From the NCBI GenBank assembly GCA_965247355.1, contig OZ252011.1, forward strand, positions 3,100,001 through 3,164,000: 64,000 nt of DNA. The letters run 5' to 3'. The position numbers and the translations under genes are program-made. This DNA is from RHLJ01 sp965247355. GTDB lineage: Bacteria > Bacteroidota > Rhodothermia > Balneolales > Balneolaceae. Each line of letters starts with the position of its first letter. The stretch's first letter is position 1. The notes below the pieces were generated by a model that saw only the letters and a list, made by a program, of their open reading frames with translations, did no database searches and had not been told where the DNA came from. This document shows, piece by piece, positions 15,313-23,552 of this stretch.

Positions 15313-15529
15313 AACGTAGAAATGAAGCCTGATAATTAAAGTTAAGCGAGAGCATGAAGAAAATAATTAATGAAGGAGACATTTGTTGGATAAGATTATT
15401 CAGAGATGGGTAGTACCAGGAAAGTTTACGAGGAGTGATGCCTTACGATTAAATTTTGGAACTTCTTTGATGGGATCATCATTAATATGTTTGAATTGCA
15501 ATATTATTAAATACTTAATTACCGATATA

Positions 15530-15790
15530 ATGAATACGTTAATGATTTTAGGATATTTGGGGCTTGGAGCTTTTGTAGGTTTTCTAAGCCACTTAATTGT
15601 ACAGGAAAGAGGTATAAAAATGATACCAAGTATTGGTGTCGCGATGGCTGGTGGACTTCTGGGTGGATTAATTTCAGCTTCTTTAGATTTGGTAGGTTCT
15701 GGTTTTTATGCGCTTATATGCTCTTTTATCGTTCTTTTTACTTTTAATGTATTTCGAACATCAAAAGAACCCGTATTTGAGACAGAATAA
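15530..15790 (+). CDS. Small GlsB/YeaQ-like membrane protein
   Basis: This is an 86-residue protein with three hydrophobic, Gly-rich segments (GYLGLGAFVGFLSHLIV, IGVAMAGGLLGGLIS and FYALICSFIVLFTF), the pattern of transglycosylase-associated/GlsB small membrane proteins. The ATG at 15530 is chosen because the family starts right at the first helix. A longer frame from a TTG at 15383 adds 49 residues with no family support, so 15313-15529 is treated as non-coding. The function of the family is not established. Confidence 0.6.
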   Translation: MNTLMILGYLGLGAFVGFLSHLIVQERGIKMIPSIGVAMAGGLLGGLISASLDLVGSGFYALICSFIVLFTFNVFRTSKEPVFETE

Positions 15791-15860
15791 TCGGGAACAA
15801 AACCGCCACTTAGGGTATAAGCAATCACATATCTAATATTATTAAAGCCGTGATTGTTTA

Positions 15861-16259
15861 ATGAAAAGAAAAGACCGACAAATTCAATTATTCTTACAAA
15901 TCTTTCTGGTACTTACGGGTGCCTATCTGATTGGGATAAACCTCTGGAATTTAAATTCAGATTTATGGAGCGAAGGAATCTTCGAGTTCTATAATGGAGA
16001 AGTGCCGGTTTTTAAAATAACTGCAGGTTTTATTGCAGGCTTTTTAAGCTTAATAGCATCCTGGGCGCTATGGATCAGGGCACATTGGGCATATGGATTT
16101 ACATTAATAGTATCAGGTTTACTCTTTGGGTTCAATTTAATTGGGTTGGGTGAAGCCATTCACATTAACCCATACCATGCAATACCAATGGTTTTCATAT
16201 TGATTGTAATACTTCAGAGTGTACCTTTTTTATTACGAAGAACCACACGCTACGTATAA
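15861..16259 (+). CDS. Membrane protein of unknown function
   Basis: This is a 132-residue protein with four hydrophobic segments (about residues 9-28, 48-70, 74-96 and 104-124) and a basic start (MKRKDRQ). It is probably an inner-membrane protein. I do not recognise a family. It precedes the membrane-anchored M15-like gene by 49 bp in the same direction. Confidence 0.65.
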   Translation: MKRKDRQIQLFLQIFLVLTGAYLIGINLWNLNSDLWSEGIFEFYNGEVPVFKITAGFIAGFLSLIASWALWIRAHWAYGFTLIVSGLLFGFNLIGLGEAIHINPYHAIPMVFILIVILQSVPFLLRRTTRYV

Positions 16260-16308
16260 ACTCTGACATTTCCGAAACATGACTTGAAAGAAAGACGTGT
16301 AAGCGGAC

Positions 16309-17046
16309 ATGGAAAAAATTTCCCAAAAAGATATTGACTGGCTACTAAACCTGAAGCCTGATACCGGTTTTGATAAGACTATTCGGGAAGAGAAAGTAAA
16401 AAAGCTTTCCTTACAACGACGAGTTTTCAAGATAGCTTTTTCAGTACTCCTGATGATTGCTTTGGGAATTATTCCTTTCTTTGTACTTATTCGAACCGCT
16501 GTTTATCTAAATCTTGCACAAGACTGGAACGGATGGGCGGCTTTAATTGGTGGAATTCTTTCCAGTACGTCCCTACTTGGTCTGTATGTTTTGTTTTTAT
16601 TTCGAAAAGTGAAGAATAAAAAGTTGTTGGCTCAATTCGGATTTGGAGGGGTAGCTGCATTAGTAGGTGGTTTCTGTATTTACGGATTGATGTACCTCTC
16701 AAGTGTTAATGCCAAAACAGAAGATGTCAGACAGGTATATCGTTCATTACATCCAATTTTAAGAGTGTCTGTTGCAGCCACTACTTTAGCCGATAAAGAC
16801 CTTGTGATCACAGATATCATGCGCACAGAAGAAGACTATATATCCTGGGGATTGACACCATTGCAGAGCTCTCTTCATTATGAACAAAAAGATGGCTTTG
16901 TACACGCAATTGATCTTCGTACTATCGGGCATTCTGAATTCAGAAACAAAACGCTTGAGTGGTCGCTTAAAGCGATGGGACTTCAAATTAATCGACATGT
17001 TGGTACTGCAGATCATTTACATGTAGCTCTTCCAATAAAAGAATAA
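16309..17046 (+). CDS. Membrane protein with a C-terminal M15-like peptidase domain
   Basis: This is a 245-residue protein. A basic cytoplasmic N-terminus is followed by three transmembrane helices (about 38-65, 75-97 and 108-130) and a C-terminal domain of about 110 residues. That domain carries SLHY at 188-191, AIDLRT around Asp202 and DHLHVALP at 235-242, the His/Asp/His zinc pattern of D,D-peptidases and related M15 proteins. If the domain lies outside the cytoplasm it could cut peptidoglycan peptides. The family match is by motif only; the multi-helix anchor is unusual, since most M15 enzymes are soluble or single-pass. Confidence 0.6.
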   Translation: MEKISQKDIDWLLNLKPDTGFDKTIREEKVKKLSLQRRVFKIAFSVLLMIALGIIPFFVLIRTAVYLNLAQDWNGWAALIGGILSSTSLLGLYVLFLFRKVKNKKLLAQFGFGGVAALVGGFCIYGLMYLSSVNAKTEDVRQVYRSLHPILRVSVAATTLADKDLVITDIMRTEEDYISWGLTPLQSSLHYEQKDGFVHAIDLRTIGHSEFRNKTLEWSLKAMGLQINRHVGTADHLHVALPIKE

Positions 17047-17047
17047 T

Positions 17048-17064
17048 AAAAGCGCTTTTTTATT
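17048..17064 (+). terminator. Weak palindrome with T run after the M15-like gene
   Basis: The 12-bp palindrome AAAAGCGCTTTT is followed by further T residues just after the stop at 17046. It has almost no loop, so it would be a poor hairpin; it is listed as a possible terminator only. Confidence 0.25.
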
Positions 17065-17094
17065 GTTTCTGAATAAGATTACCACGACCTTTGG

Positions 17095-18534
17095 ATGCCT
17101 CAAAAAAAAGACAACAAAAATCAGTTTATGTCCACATATAATTTCTTTGAACAGGTAAACAGTAATTTTGATAAAGCTGCGAAGTATACCCGTTTTGATA
17201 AGGGTGTTTTAAATCAAATAAAAATGTGTAATACCGTCTATCATGTGTCTTTTCCGCTAAGAAGAGATGACGGATCGGTGGAGGTTATCGAAGGGTGGCG
17301 CGTGGAGCATAGCCACCACAAGACCCCGACTAAAGGAGGAATTCGATATAGTCATAAAGTAGACGAAGACGAAACGATGGCATTGGCAGCTCTTATGACG
17401 TATAAATGTGCAATTGTGGACGTTCCTTTTGGCGGGGCAAAAGGAGGGGTGAAAATCAGTACCCGAAGTTATTCTGAAAACGAGCTTGAGAGAATCACCC
17501 GACGATATACTTTTGAGTTGGTTAAGAAAGGATTTATTGGACCTGGTGTGGATGTGCCTGCCCCCGATTATGGCACCGGAGCCCGCGAGATGGGTTGGAT
17601 TTTGGATACCTATCGCCAAATGAAAGATGATATGAATGCAGAAGCTTGTGTTACCGGAAAGCCCATTCAAATGGGTGGCATTAGGGGAAGAACGGAAGCT
17701 ACTGGTAGGGGAGTATATTTTGGAATCCGTGAAGCATGTAACGTAAAAAAGGATATGGATGCTATCGGGTTAGATGTAGGAGTTGAAGGTAAAACCTTCG
17801 TTGTACAAGGGCTGGGTAATGTAGGATATCATGCATCACTATATATGACGCAGGCCGGTGCAAAAATGATTGGAGTTTCTGAGCTAGAAGGAGCGATTTA
17901 CGACCCAAATGGAATAGACCTGAAAAAGCTAGTTGAATTCAGGAAAGAAACAGGAAGTATAATTGGTTTTGGTACCAGTAAAGAGCTTCCATCAAACAAA
18001 GATATTTTCACTCAGGAATGCGATATCATCATTCCCGCGGCTCTGGAAAGCCAGATTACTGGAGATAACGCAAATGATGTTAAAGCTAGAATAATTGCGG
18101 AAGCAGCAAACGGTCCCACAACTGCTGATGCTCATGAAATATTGAAAGACAGAGGTGCTTTAATTATACCGGATACCTACCTGAACGCAGGCGGTGTGGT
18201 GGTTTCATATTTTGAATGGTTGAAAGATATTCAACATGTTCGGTATGGCAGAATGAACAAGAAGTTTGATGAAGAAAGTCTTACCAGAATAGTTCGGGAG
18301 CTGGAAAATATTACAGGTAAAGAGTATTCAGCAGATATGTTATCAAAATTGACTCATGGCGCTGAAGAAGCAGACTTAGTTGATTCCGGTCTTGAAGAGA
18401 CCATGATTACAGCTTATCAACAAATTGCTGAAATTCGTGCTGAGCATAACCTGAATGATCTGAGAACCGCAGCCTTTGTCAATGCAATCAACAAAATTGG
18501 GATCATGTACGAACAAATGGGAATCTTCCCTTGA
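17095..18534 (+). CDS. Glu/Leu/Phe/Val family dehydrogenase (glutamate dehydrogenase-like)
   Basis: This 479-residue cytoplasmic enzyme oxidatively deaminates an amino acid with NAD(P). The substrate domain shows KTPTKGGIRYSHKV and the catalytic PFGGAKGGVKI near residue 120, followed by VPAPDYGTGAREMGWI. The Rossmann domain has the GLGNVGYHAS fingerprint near residue 241. It is longer than the common 410-430 residue type because of additional C-terminal helices. Start is either 17095 or the internal ATG at 17128 (MSTYNFFEQV); the first is kept because it has a short upstream gap. It is probably glutamate dehydrogenase, but motif reading cannot exclude leucine or valine. Confidence 0.92.
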   Translation: MPQKKDNKNQFMSTYNFFEQVNSNFDKAAKYTRFDKGVLNQIKMCNTVYHVSFPLRRDDGSVEVIEGWRVEHSHHKTPTKGGIRYSHKVDEDETMALAALMTYKCAIVDVPFGGAKGGVKISTRSYSENELERITRRYTFELVKKGFIGPGVDVPAPDYGTGAREMGWILDTYRQMKDDMNAEACVTGKPIQMGGIRGRTEATGRGVYFGIREACNVKKDMDAIGLDVGVEGKTFVVQGLGNVGYHASLYMTQAGAKMIGVSELEGAIYDPNGIDLKKLVEFRKETGSIIGFGTSKELPSNKDIFTQECDIIIPAALESQITGDNANDVKARIIAEAANGPTTADAHEILKDRGALIIPDTYLNAGGVVVSYFEWLKDIQHVRYGRMNKKFDEESLTRIVRELENITGKEYSADMLSKLTHGAEEADLVDSGLEETMITAYQQIAEIRAEHNLNDLRTAAFVNAINKIGIMYEQMGIFP

Positions 18535-18662
18535 TTTTTCTTGCAAATACTTTTGATAGTTGAAAAGACAGTAATTTAAACAGGATTATTTTTTTGGCAG
18601 CGTTTGGTAGTATCCATACGTATAGGTAAGTAAAGGAACCAAAAACTTATCAAGTCATTAAA

Positions 18663-19157
18663 ATGAACAAACTAAAGTTATTGTATTTTTTCGTTCTGGT
18701 AACCGTCGCTATTTCCTGCAACAATCAGGTAGGGACTGACACATTTGATATATCAACTGTATATCAACAATATTATAAAGGGAGCTCTGCTGAACTTTAT
18801 GCAAATGTTGAAGATACATTATATGATTATCCTTACTCTATTGTATCTGTTGAAAGAACAAAGGGAGCCAATATTGATAGCCTGGATTTTTACTTTCAGT
18901 ATAGCGGGGGAGAAGGAGGCTGTCCGGAACATTATTTCTATCTCCAATGGTCTCCCAACGATTTAATAGCCAATTCAGACACTCTCTATATTGGGGTTGC
19001 ACATTTTCTTAATCAACCAGATAACTGTGAAGCATTAGTTCGAAGTAATCATAAGTTTGACTTAAACCGGTTGTTTCAGGATGACGTAAAAGATCATGTT
19101 GATAGGCCATTAGTAATATCAAACCTGTACAGTAACGAGCGTTACTTTCTGGATTAA
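18663..19157 (+). CDS. Small lipoprotein of unknown function
   Basis: This 164-residue protein has a lipoprotein signal (MNKLKLLYFFVLVTVAISCNNQ, cleavage before Cys19). The mature part is acidic and mostly beta, with two internal Cys (GGCPEHYF and DNCEAL) that could form a disulfide. I do not recognise a family. It is more AT-rich than its neighbours and stands 128 bp after the dehydrogenase and 86 bp before the ECF sigma gene. It could belong to that regulon, but no shared promoter was found. Confidence 0.65.
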   Translation: MNKLKLLYFFVLVTVAISCNNQVGTDTFDISTVYQQYYKGSSAELYANVEDTLYDYPYSIVSVERTKGANIDSLDFYFQYSGGEGGCPEHYFYLQWSPNDLIANSDTLYIGVAHFLNQPDNCEALVRSNHKFDLNRLFQDDVKDHVDRPLVISNLYSNERYFLD

Positions 19158-19243
19158 TTAATTGCGCATTAATAGATAGTATATTGTCCAGAGATAAAAT
19201 AATAAGCCAATAGCGCTGGAAGCGAAGACATGGCATTAGCATA

Positions 19244-19804
19244 ATGATAAATGATAATAAGGATTTATCAAGAGAATTACGGTTAATCGAGGAGTGTAGT
19301 AAGCCATGGAATAAGCAATCAAAGGAAGACTTGTGCAAAGAGTACTATTCATATGCGATGAGTATTGCTATTCGATATACAAATGATAGAGAGGAAGCGG
19401 TTGAAGTAACAAATGACAGTTTTATGAAGATGTTTAAAAACCTTGATACGTTTGATCGCTCGAAGTCTTTCAAAAGTTGGTTCAGAAGAATCATTATTAA
19501 TTTGGCGATAGATCGTTATAGATCAAAAAAAGCTAAAGAAGAGAGATTAGTACTACAGGATATGAGTCCGGTTCCTGATAGATACGAAGAAATTATTTCC
19601 TCGTTAACAGTCAAGGATATTCTTTCCCTTTTATATGAATTGCCTGAAAACCAGCGAATGGTTTTCAACTTGTTTGAAATCGAAAACTATTCTCATCTTG
19701 AAATTTCGAACATGTTGAATATTGCAGAAAGTTCATCCCGTTCGTGTCTTACTCGCGCAAAAGCAGGACTAAGAGAGTTATTTGCCAAAAAATTTACAGA
19801 ATGA
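19244..19804 (+). CDS. ECF RNA polymerase sigma factor paired with a trans-envelope anti-sigma protein
   Basis: This 186-residue sigma-70 family protein shows region 2 (YAMSIAIRYTNDREEAVEVTNDSFMKMFKNL, then FKSWFRRIIINLAIDRYRSKK) and region 4 (LLYELPENQRMVFNLFEIENYSHLEISNMLNIAESSSRSCLTRAKAGLRELF). Its stop overlaps the next start in an ATGA arrangement, so the two proteins are made together. This is the usual layout for an ECF sigma and its anti-sigma partner. It resembles the Bacteroidota ECF group with a membrane regulator, not the FecI type, because no TonB receptor is linked. Confidence 0.93.
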   Translation: MINDNKDLSRELRLIEECSKPWNKQSKEDLCKEYYSYAMSIAIRYTNDREEAVEVTNDSFMKMFKNLDTFDRSKSFKSWFRRIIINLAIDRYRSKKAKEERLVLQDMSPVPDRYEEIISSLTVKDILSLLYELPENQRMVFNLFEIENYSHLEISNMLNIAESSSRSCLTRAKAGLRELFAKKFTE

Positions 19805-21072
19805 TGGAAGATTCATTTGATAAAAAACTAGTCCAGAAAATAAGAGACTCATTCAATGAGGCAGAGTTTCCAATCGAAGAGAAAGAATGGATTGAGCTAT
19901 CAACTCTTATTGGATCAGAAAAGAAAGGGTTCATATACATTATTAGTCAGTCTTATTTTAAGGCTGCAGCAATCCTTGTTATTATTTTTGGATCACTAGC
20001 CTGGTTTTTGATCACTGATTCAGAAAATAATCACCCCACTTTGTCTAAGAATAATGAAGTGCAAAATAAAGAAGAAGCGGAAGTTGACCCAGTCCCCCAA
20101 TTAGTACAGCCGATCCTCCCCGAACCCTTTGGTGGGTCAGAACCTAAAACGGAAAACAATGTTGCGATTCAGGATGAGGATATTTTGAATCAAAAAAAGA
20201 TAAAAGAAAAACCAATCTCGGAAGACCAAATAAAAAATAAGTTAGTTTTGAGTTCTGAATTGCCGAGAAGAGTGCTTCCAGATTCTTTGGTGTTTGGATT
20301 TTCAAACCGAGGTATTAATGACGAAGAGTTTTTTGGTGAAGAATTTGTAATGACAAATGCACAAGCCAGCGGGTTAACCTATAGAGAAAAGGAACCCATA
20401 ATAAATATAGATGCCATAACCCCCCCTCCTTCTTTGGAGATAGAAATGTCAGGATTGGTAAGCTATGGGCAATTTGATAAAAGTGTTAACCCGGGCGTAT
20501 CTGGAGGTATTGGTGCATCAATACCAGTAAATAGCAGGCTTAGTTTCATTACAGGTCTTTACATATCTAATCAAAACCTAAAAGTTGATGATAACGGAAG
20601 AACAATATCTTTTGAAAGTTCTGCCGGAGAAATACAGGAAGAGGTTTATGCAAACATTTTCGCCTTAGATATCCCATTGAACATCCGATATTATTTTCGA
20701 AGAAAGGGTAATTCACAAATATTTTTTTCAACCGGTTTTTCTTCTCTGACCTATCTGAAAGAATCCTTTATAACTGAAACCAGCATTATTAAAGAAGATG
20801 TAACTCAGGAGTCAGAAGGGGTCGTTGTCACAAGAAAGTATATTGAACAAAGCACTAATTCTTCTTCTTCGGATCCATTATCCAGAGTTGATTTAGCCGC
20901 GATCTTAAATCTGTCTTTAGGACTCCAGTATGACCTGAAGGGAAGCAACAACCTTACTATAGAACCTTATATTAAATACCCATTAACTTCTTTAACTGGT
21001 CAGGATATACGGATTGGTTCCGGAGGGATCAAACTTGTTATAAATTTTACAGGAAAAAAAGAAAGGAAGTGA
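19801..21072 (+). CDS. Probable dual-membrane-spanning anti-sigma protein: cytoplasmic domain, TM helix, periplasmic linker and outer-membrane barrel
   Basis: This protein is 423 or 424 residues long, depending on which of the two ATG codons at 19801 is used. About 50 charged cytoplasmic residues precede one clear helix (AAAILVIIFGSLAWFLI, around 51-69). A Pro/Glu-rich linker runs to about 205, and a beta-rich C-terminal domain (MSGLVSYGQFDKSVNPGVSGGIGASI to the end) resembles PorT-type outer-membrane barrels. One chain would thus span the inner membrane, periplasm and outer membrane. This is the layout reported for Dma anti-sigma factors of Bacteroides. The ATGA overlap with the sigma gene supports an anti-sigma role; direct sequence homology cannot be shown by eye. 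Confidence 0.75.
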   Translation: MMEDSFDKKLVQKIRDSFNEAEFPIEEKEWIELSTLIGSEKKGFIYIISQSYFKAAAILVIIFGSLAWFLITDSENNHPTLSKNNEVQNKEEAEVDPVPQLVQPILPEPFGGSEPKTENNVAIQDEDILNQKKIKEKPISEDQIKNKLVLSSELPRRVLPDSLVFGFSNRGINDEEFFGEEFVMTNAQASGLTYREKEPIINIDAITPPPSLEIEMSGLVSYGQFDKSVNPGVSGGIGASIPVNSRLSFITGLYISNQNLKVDDNGRTISFESSAGEIQEEVYANIFALDIPLNIRYYFRRKGNSQIFFSTGFSSLTYLKESFITETSIIKEDVTQESEGVVVTRKYIEQSTNSSSSDPLSRVDLAAILNLSLGLQYDLKGSNNLTIEPYIKYPLTSLTGQDIRIGSGGIKLVINFTGKKERK

Positions 21073-21095
21073 ATAAACTATTATAGTAGCTGCGA

Positions 21096-21551
21096 TTAGT
21101 TATTAACCAACTTCCCTCCTCTTACTGTTGCGCCAAGAACTAATCCGGCACTAACGAGCACCAGGTTTTTGATGATATACTGACCTTCCAGAGTTAACCC
21201 AAACGGGAAAGATGTCCAGACTACATCCGGAAGTACTAAGATGGGGAGCGCGGTTCCCGGCATCTGCAGAAAGAGCAGCAATAATGTAATTCTCATGAAT
21301 TTTCCGACAATAAGCCCAATTCCAATCAACACCTCCCAGGTAGCAAGTACCGGGATAAATAAATCGGGATTTACAAAATAGACGGTATTTCGCACGAGTT
21401 CTTCGGCCGGACTTAATCCCGGAAAGAATTTCAATGCACCGAACCATAAAAAAATGATACCTAACCCCACTCTCATAATAACAAGACCGTAGCGAGCCAT
21501 CCAGCCGGTTATGGCTTCGTCAGTCTTGTCGAACGTCTCAACGTAATTCAT
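21096..21551 (-). CDS. DoxX/DUF417-like membrane protein
   Basis: This 151-residue inner-membrane protein has four hydrophobic segments and the family pattern GLVIMRVGLGIIFLWFGALKF near residue 22, followed by a Pro-containing loop (FFPGLSPAEELV). This is the DoxX/YkgB type. It is a single gene on the minus strand, convergent with the anti-sigma gene (23 bp between stops). Family members have been tied to reactive chlorine or redox stress in a few species only; no specific function is claimed here. Confidence 0.8.
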   Translation of the reverse strand: MNYVETFDKTDEAITGWMARYGLVIMRVGLGIIFLWFGALKFFPGLSPAEELVRNTVYFVNPDLFIPVLATWEVLIGIGLIVGKFMRITLLLLFLQMPGTALPILVLPDVVWTSFPFGLTLEGQYIIKNLVLVSAGLVLGATVRGGKLVNN

Positions 21552-21640
21552 AACACCTCTATTAACTTGATTGGAAGCAAACTAAAGGCGTAATGTGAAA
21601 AATATGTGAAGATGGGCGAAGACTCTTTACGAGAGACAAG

Positions 21641-22753
21641 TTAAGACTTAAATTTAATCTCCACCTTAGGATTAGCATTCTTCCCTCTCAAAGCCAACTG
21701 CTGCACCATATTATTGGATGCCCCGATAAAAGCAGTGGCAGCATTAGAGTGCTCATCTGCAATCACAATCGGCTTTCCGTTATCGCCGGCTTCGCGGATG
21801 GGTTGTTCAAGCGGTATTTCGGCCAATACCGGAACTGCGAGTTCCTCCGCTAGTCGGGAAGCTCCACCTTCTCCAAAAATATGGTACTTTTTGTCAGGCA
21901 TATCCGGCGGGATGAAATAGGCCATATTCTCAATAACTCCAAGTACAGGGACCTTTACTTTGTTGAACATAGCCACCCCTTTGCGCACATCATCAAGAGC
22001 TACAGTCTGAGGAGTAGATACAATTACAGCGCCACTTAAAGGAACGGTTTGTACAATCGTGAGCTGGATGTCACCGGTTCCGGGTGGTAAATCTAACACC
22101 ATATAATCCAACTCTCCCCACTCCACATCGGTCATAAATTGTTTAATGGCGCTGGTAGCCATTGGCCCACGCCAAACCATCGCCTGATTTACATCCACCA
22201 GAAAACCCATACTCACCATTTTGATGCCATACTTCTCAAGAGGAATCAACTTCTTTTGGGTAGTGATGTTAGGCCGTTCAAATAGATCGAACATTGTTGG
22301 GATACTAGGTCCGTATACGTCGGTATCCATGAGACCCACTTTCGCTCCGGTTCTTGCTAAAGCTGCGGCCAGATTTACTGCAACTGTAGACTTTCCAACC
22401 CCGCCCTTACCGGATGCTACGGCAATGATATTCTTCACACCAGGGAGAACCTGATTTTGTGCAGGCGCTTGTTGAGCCGGTTCCGGGCTTTTCGTTCTTT
22501 TGGAAATATTGATTCCAACCTGAATATCTACCACGGCATCTTTATCAATAAACTTATGGATTGCGCCTGTAGCCTTTTCCTTCAGGTCTATAGCAAGAGG
22601 TTCATTCTGTCCAGGCATTTCCAGAGTAAAGGACACATATTTATCCTGAACAAGAATATCCTGGATCATATCAAGGGAAATGAGATCCTGTTTTTCGGTT
22701 GGATGAAGAACGTGAGCTAGCGCTGTTTTTACTTGTTCTTTGTTGATAGACAT
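21641..22753 (-). CDS. Mrp/NBP35-type Fe-S carrier ATPase
   Basis: This 370-residue protein has an N-terminal MIP18/DUF59 domain (about 5-85) and a P-loop ATPase domain with the deviant Walker A GKGGVGKSTVAVNLA near residue 113. Further motifs are GLMDTDVYGPSIP, MVWRGPMATSAIKQ and VLDLPPGTGDIQLT. It is thought to assemble or carry Fe-S clusters to apoproteins. The CxxC pair that follows ENM.YF in E. coli Mrp is absent; the segment reads ENMAYFIPPDMPDKKY. From memory, this loss is usual in Bacteroidota homologues, so it is not damage. Confidence 0.93.
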   Translation of the reverse strand: MSINKEQVKTALAHVLHPTEKQDLISLDMIQDILVQDKYVSFTLEMPGQNEPLAIDLKEKATGAIHKFIDKDAVVDIQVGINISKRTKSPEPAQQAPAQNQVLPGVKNIIAVASGKGGVGKSTVAVNLAAALARTGAKVGLMDTDVYGPSIPTMFDLFERPNITTQKKLIPLEKYGIKMVSMGFLVDVNQAMVWRGPMATSAIKQFMTDVEWGELDYMVLDLPPGTGDIQLTIVQTVPLSGAVIVSTPQTVALDDVRKGVAMFNKVKVPVLGVIENMAYFIPPDMPDKKYHIFGEGGASRLAEELAVPVLAEIPLEQPIREAGDNGKPIVIADEHSNAATAFIGASNNMVQQLALRGKNANPKVEIKFKS

Positions 22754-22812
22754 GGAGAAACTTTGATTCTGTAATTAATTTCATTTAAAGATAAGGAGAT
22801 TAAATCCCCAAA

Positions 22813-23448
22813 TCATTTTATAGAATGAGCTTTCTTCCCGGGCTCCGCATAACTAAACCGATCCAGAATTTTTGGCAAGGCATAACCATCTAAACCAGTT
22901 GCTGATACAGTATTGGCTTCTTCGAGGTTAAGCCAGCCGTCTTCACTTTGAATAGATTCACTGATGTAGATGTGCTCGATATTCGCAATGATGAAAATAC
23001 ACTGGTTCTCTTTCAGGTAATACTCGTTTTCATAACTGCAGCCTAATTTGATGTGGCTTTCCTTCACAAACGGAGCTTTAAAGTCATTCAGATATTCTTC
23101 CGTTAAGCCGGCTTCAGAAAACTCAGAAACATCTGGGTCATATTTAGCTGAGGTTTGATGTGCGTGTTGAATGATATCCTTATTCACATGATTTACAGTG
23201 AATACACCCGACTTCTTCAAATTATCATAGGTATTTCGGGTTACCGTTCTGGGGCGAAGTACAAACCCTAACAATGGAGGATTACTCCCTAAATGAGTGA
23301 CCGAGCTGAAAATAGCCAGATTGGTGGTGCCTTCTTCTGAAACAGTTCCAATCAAATTAGAGGACTTATAGCCTGTAACGCTGTTTATAAAATGTGCCCG
23401 ATATCTTGATGATAGTTCATTCAGGTCTTCTTTTGAATAGTATTTCAT
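22813..23448 (-). CDS. Flavin reductase family protein (FMN-binding split barrel)
   Basis: This 211-residue soluble protein has the flavin reductase-like split-barrel pattern: an N-terminal GYKSSNLIGTVSEEGTTNLAIFSSVTHLGSNPPLLGFVLRP block that binds FMN, followed by TRNTYDNLKKSGVFTVNHVN. These proteins bind FMN and often reduce it with NAD(P)H for a partner enzyme, but no monooxygenase is nearby. It lies 59 bp upstream of mrp on the same strand, so the two may be co-transcribed. Confidence 0.85.
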   Translation of the reverse strand: MKYYSKEDLNELSSRYRAHFINSVTGYKSSNLIGTVSEEGTTNLAIFSSVTHLGSNPPLLGFVLRPRTVTRNTYDNLKKSGVFTVNHVNKDIIQHAHQTSAKYDPDVSEFSEAGLTEEYLNDFKAPFVKESHIKLGCSYENEYYLKENQCIFIIANIEHIYISESIQSEDGWLNLEEANTVSATGLDGYALPKILDRFSYAEPGKKAHSIK

Positions 23449-23552
23449 AGGTAATTGAATCGTTTTGCTTCTCCAAACTCAAACAAAGCTCAATTCATTC
23501 TCCAAAAATCACTAACTTCGCGCATCTGAAACTGCTGACGGAACACAACTAC

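Noticed and set aside
15313..15529. Coding extension of the small GlsB-like gene from TTG 15383
   Set aside because: The extra 49 residues have no family match and no signal or helix pattern; the ATG at 15530 starts at the first helix as in the family.
18635..18656. GGAACC followed by GTC, like an ECF sigma promoter, upstream of the small lipoprotein
   Set aside because: The spacer is only 13 bp and the GTC lies 6 bp before the ATG, so transcription would begin at or past the start codon. The same motif is not found upstream of either sigma gene.
22000..22750. Possible damaged Mrp, because the CxxC pair is missing
   Set aside because: The frame is intact, the P-loop is complete, and Bacteroidota homologues normally lack this pair as far as I recall.
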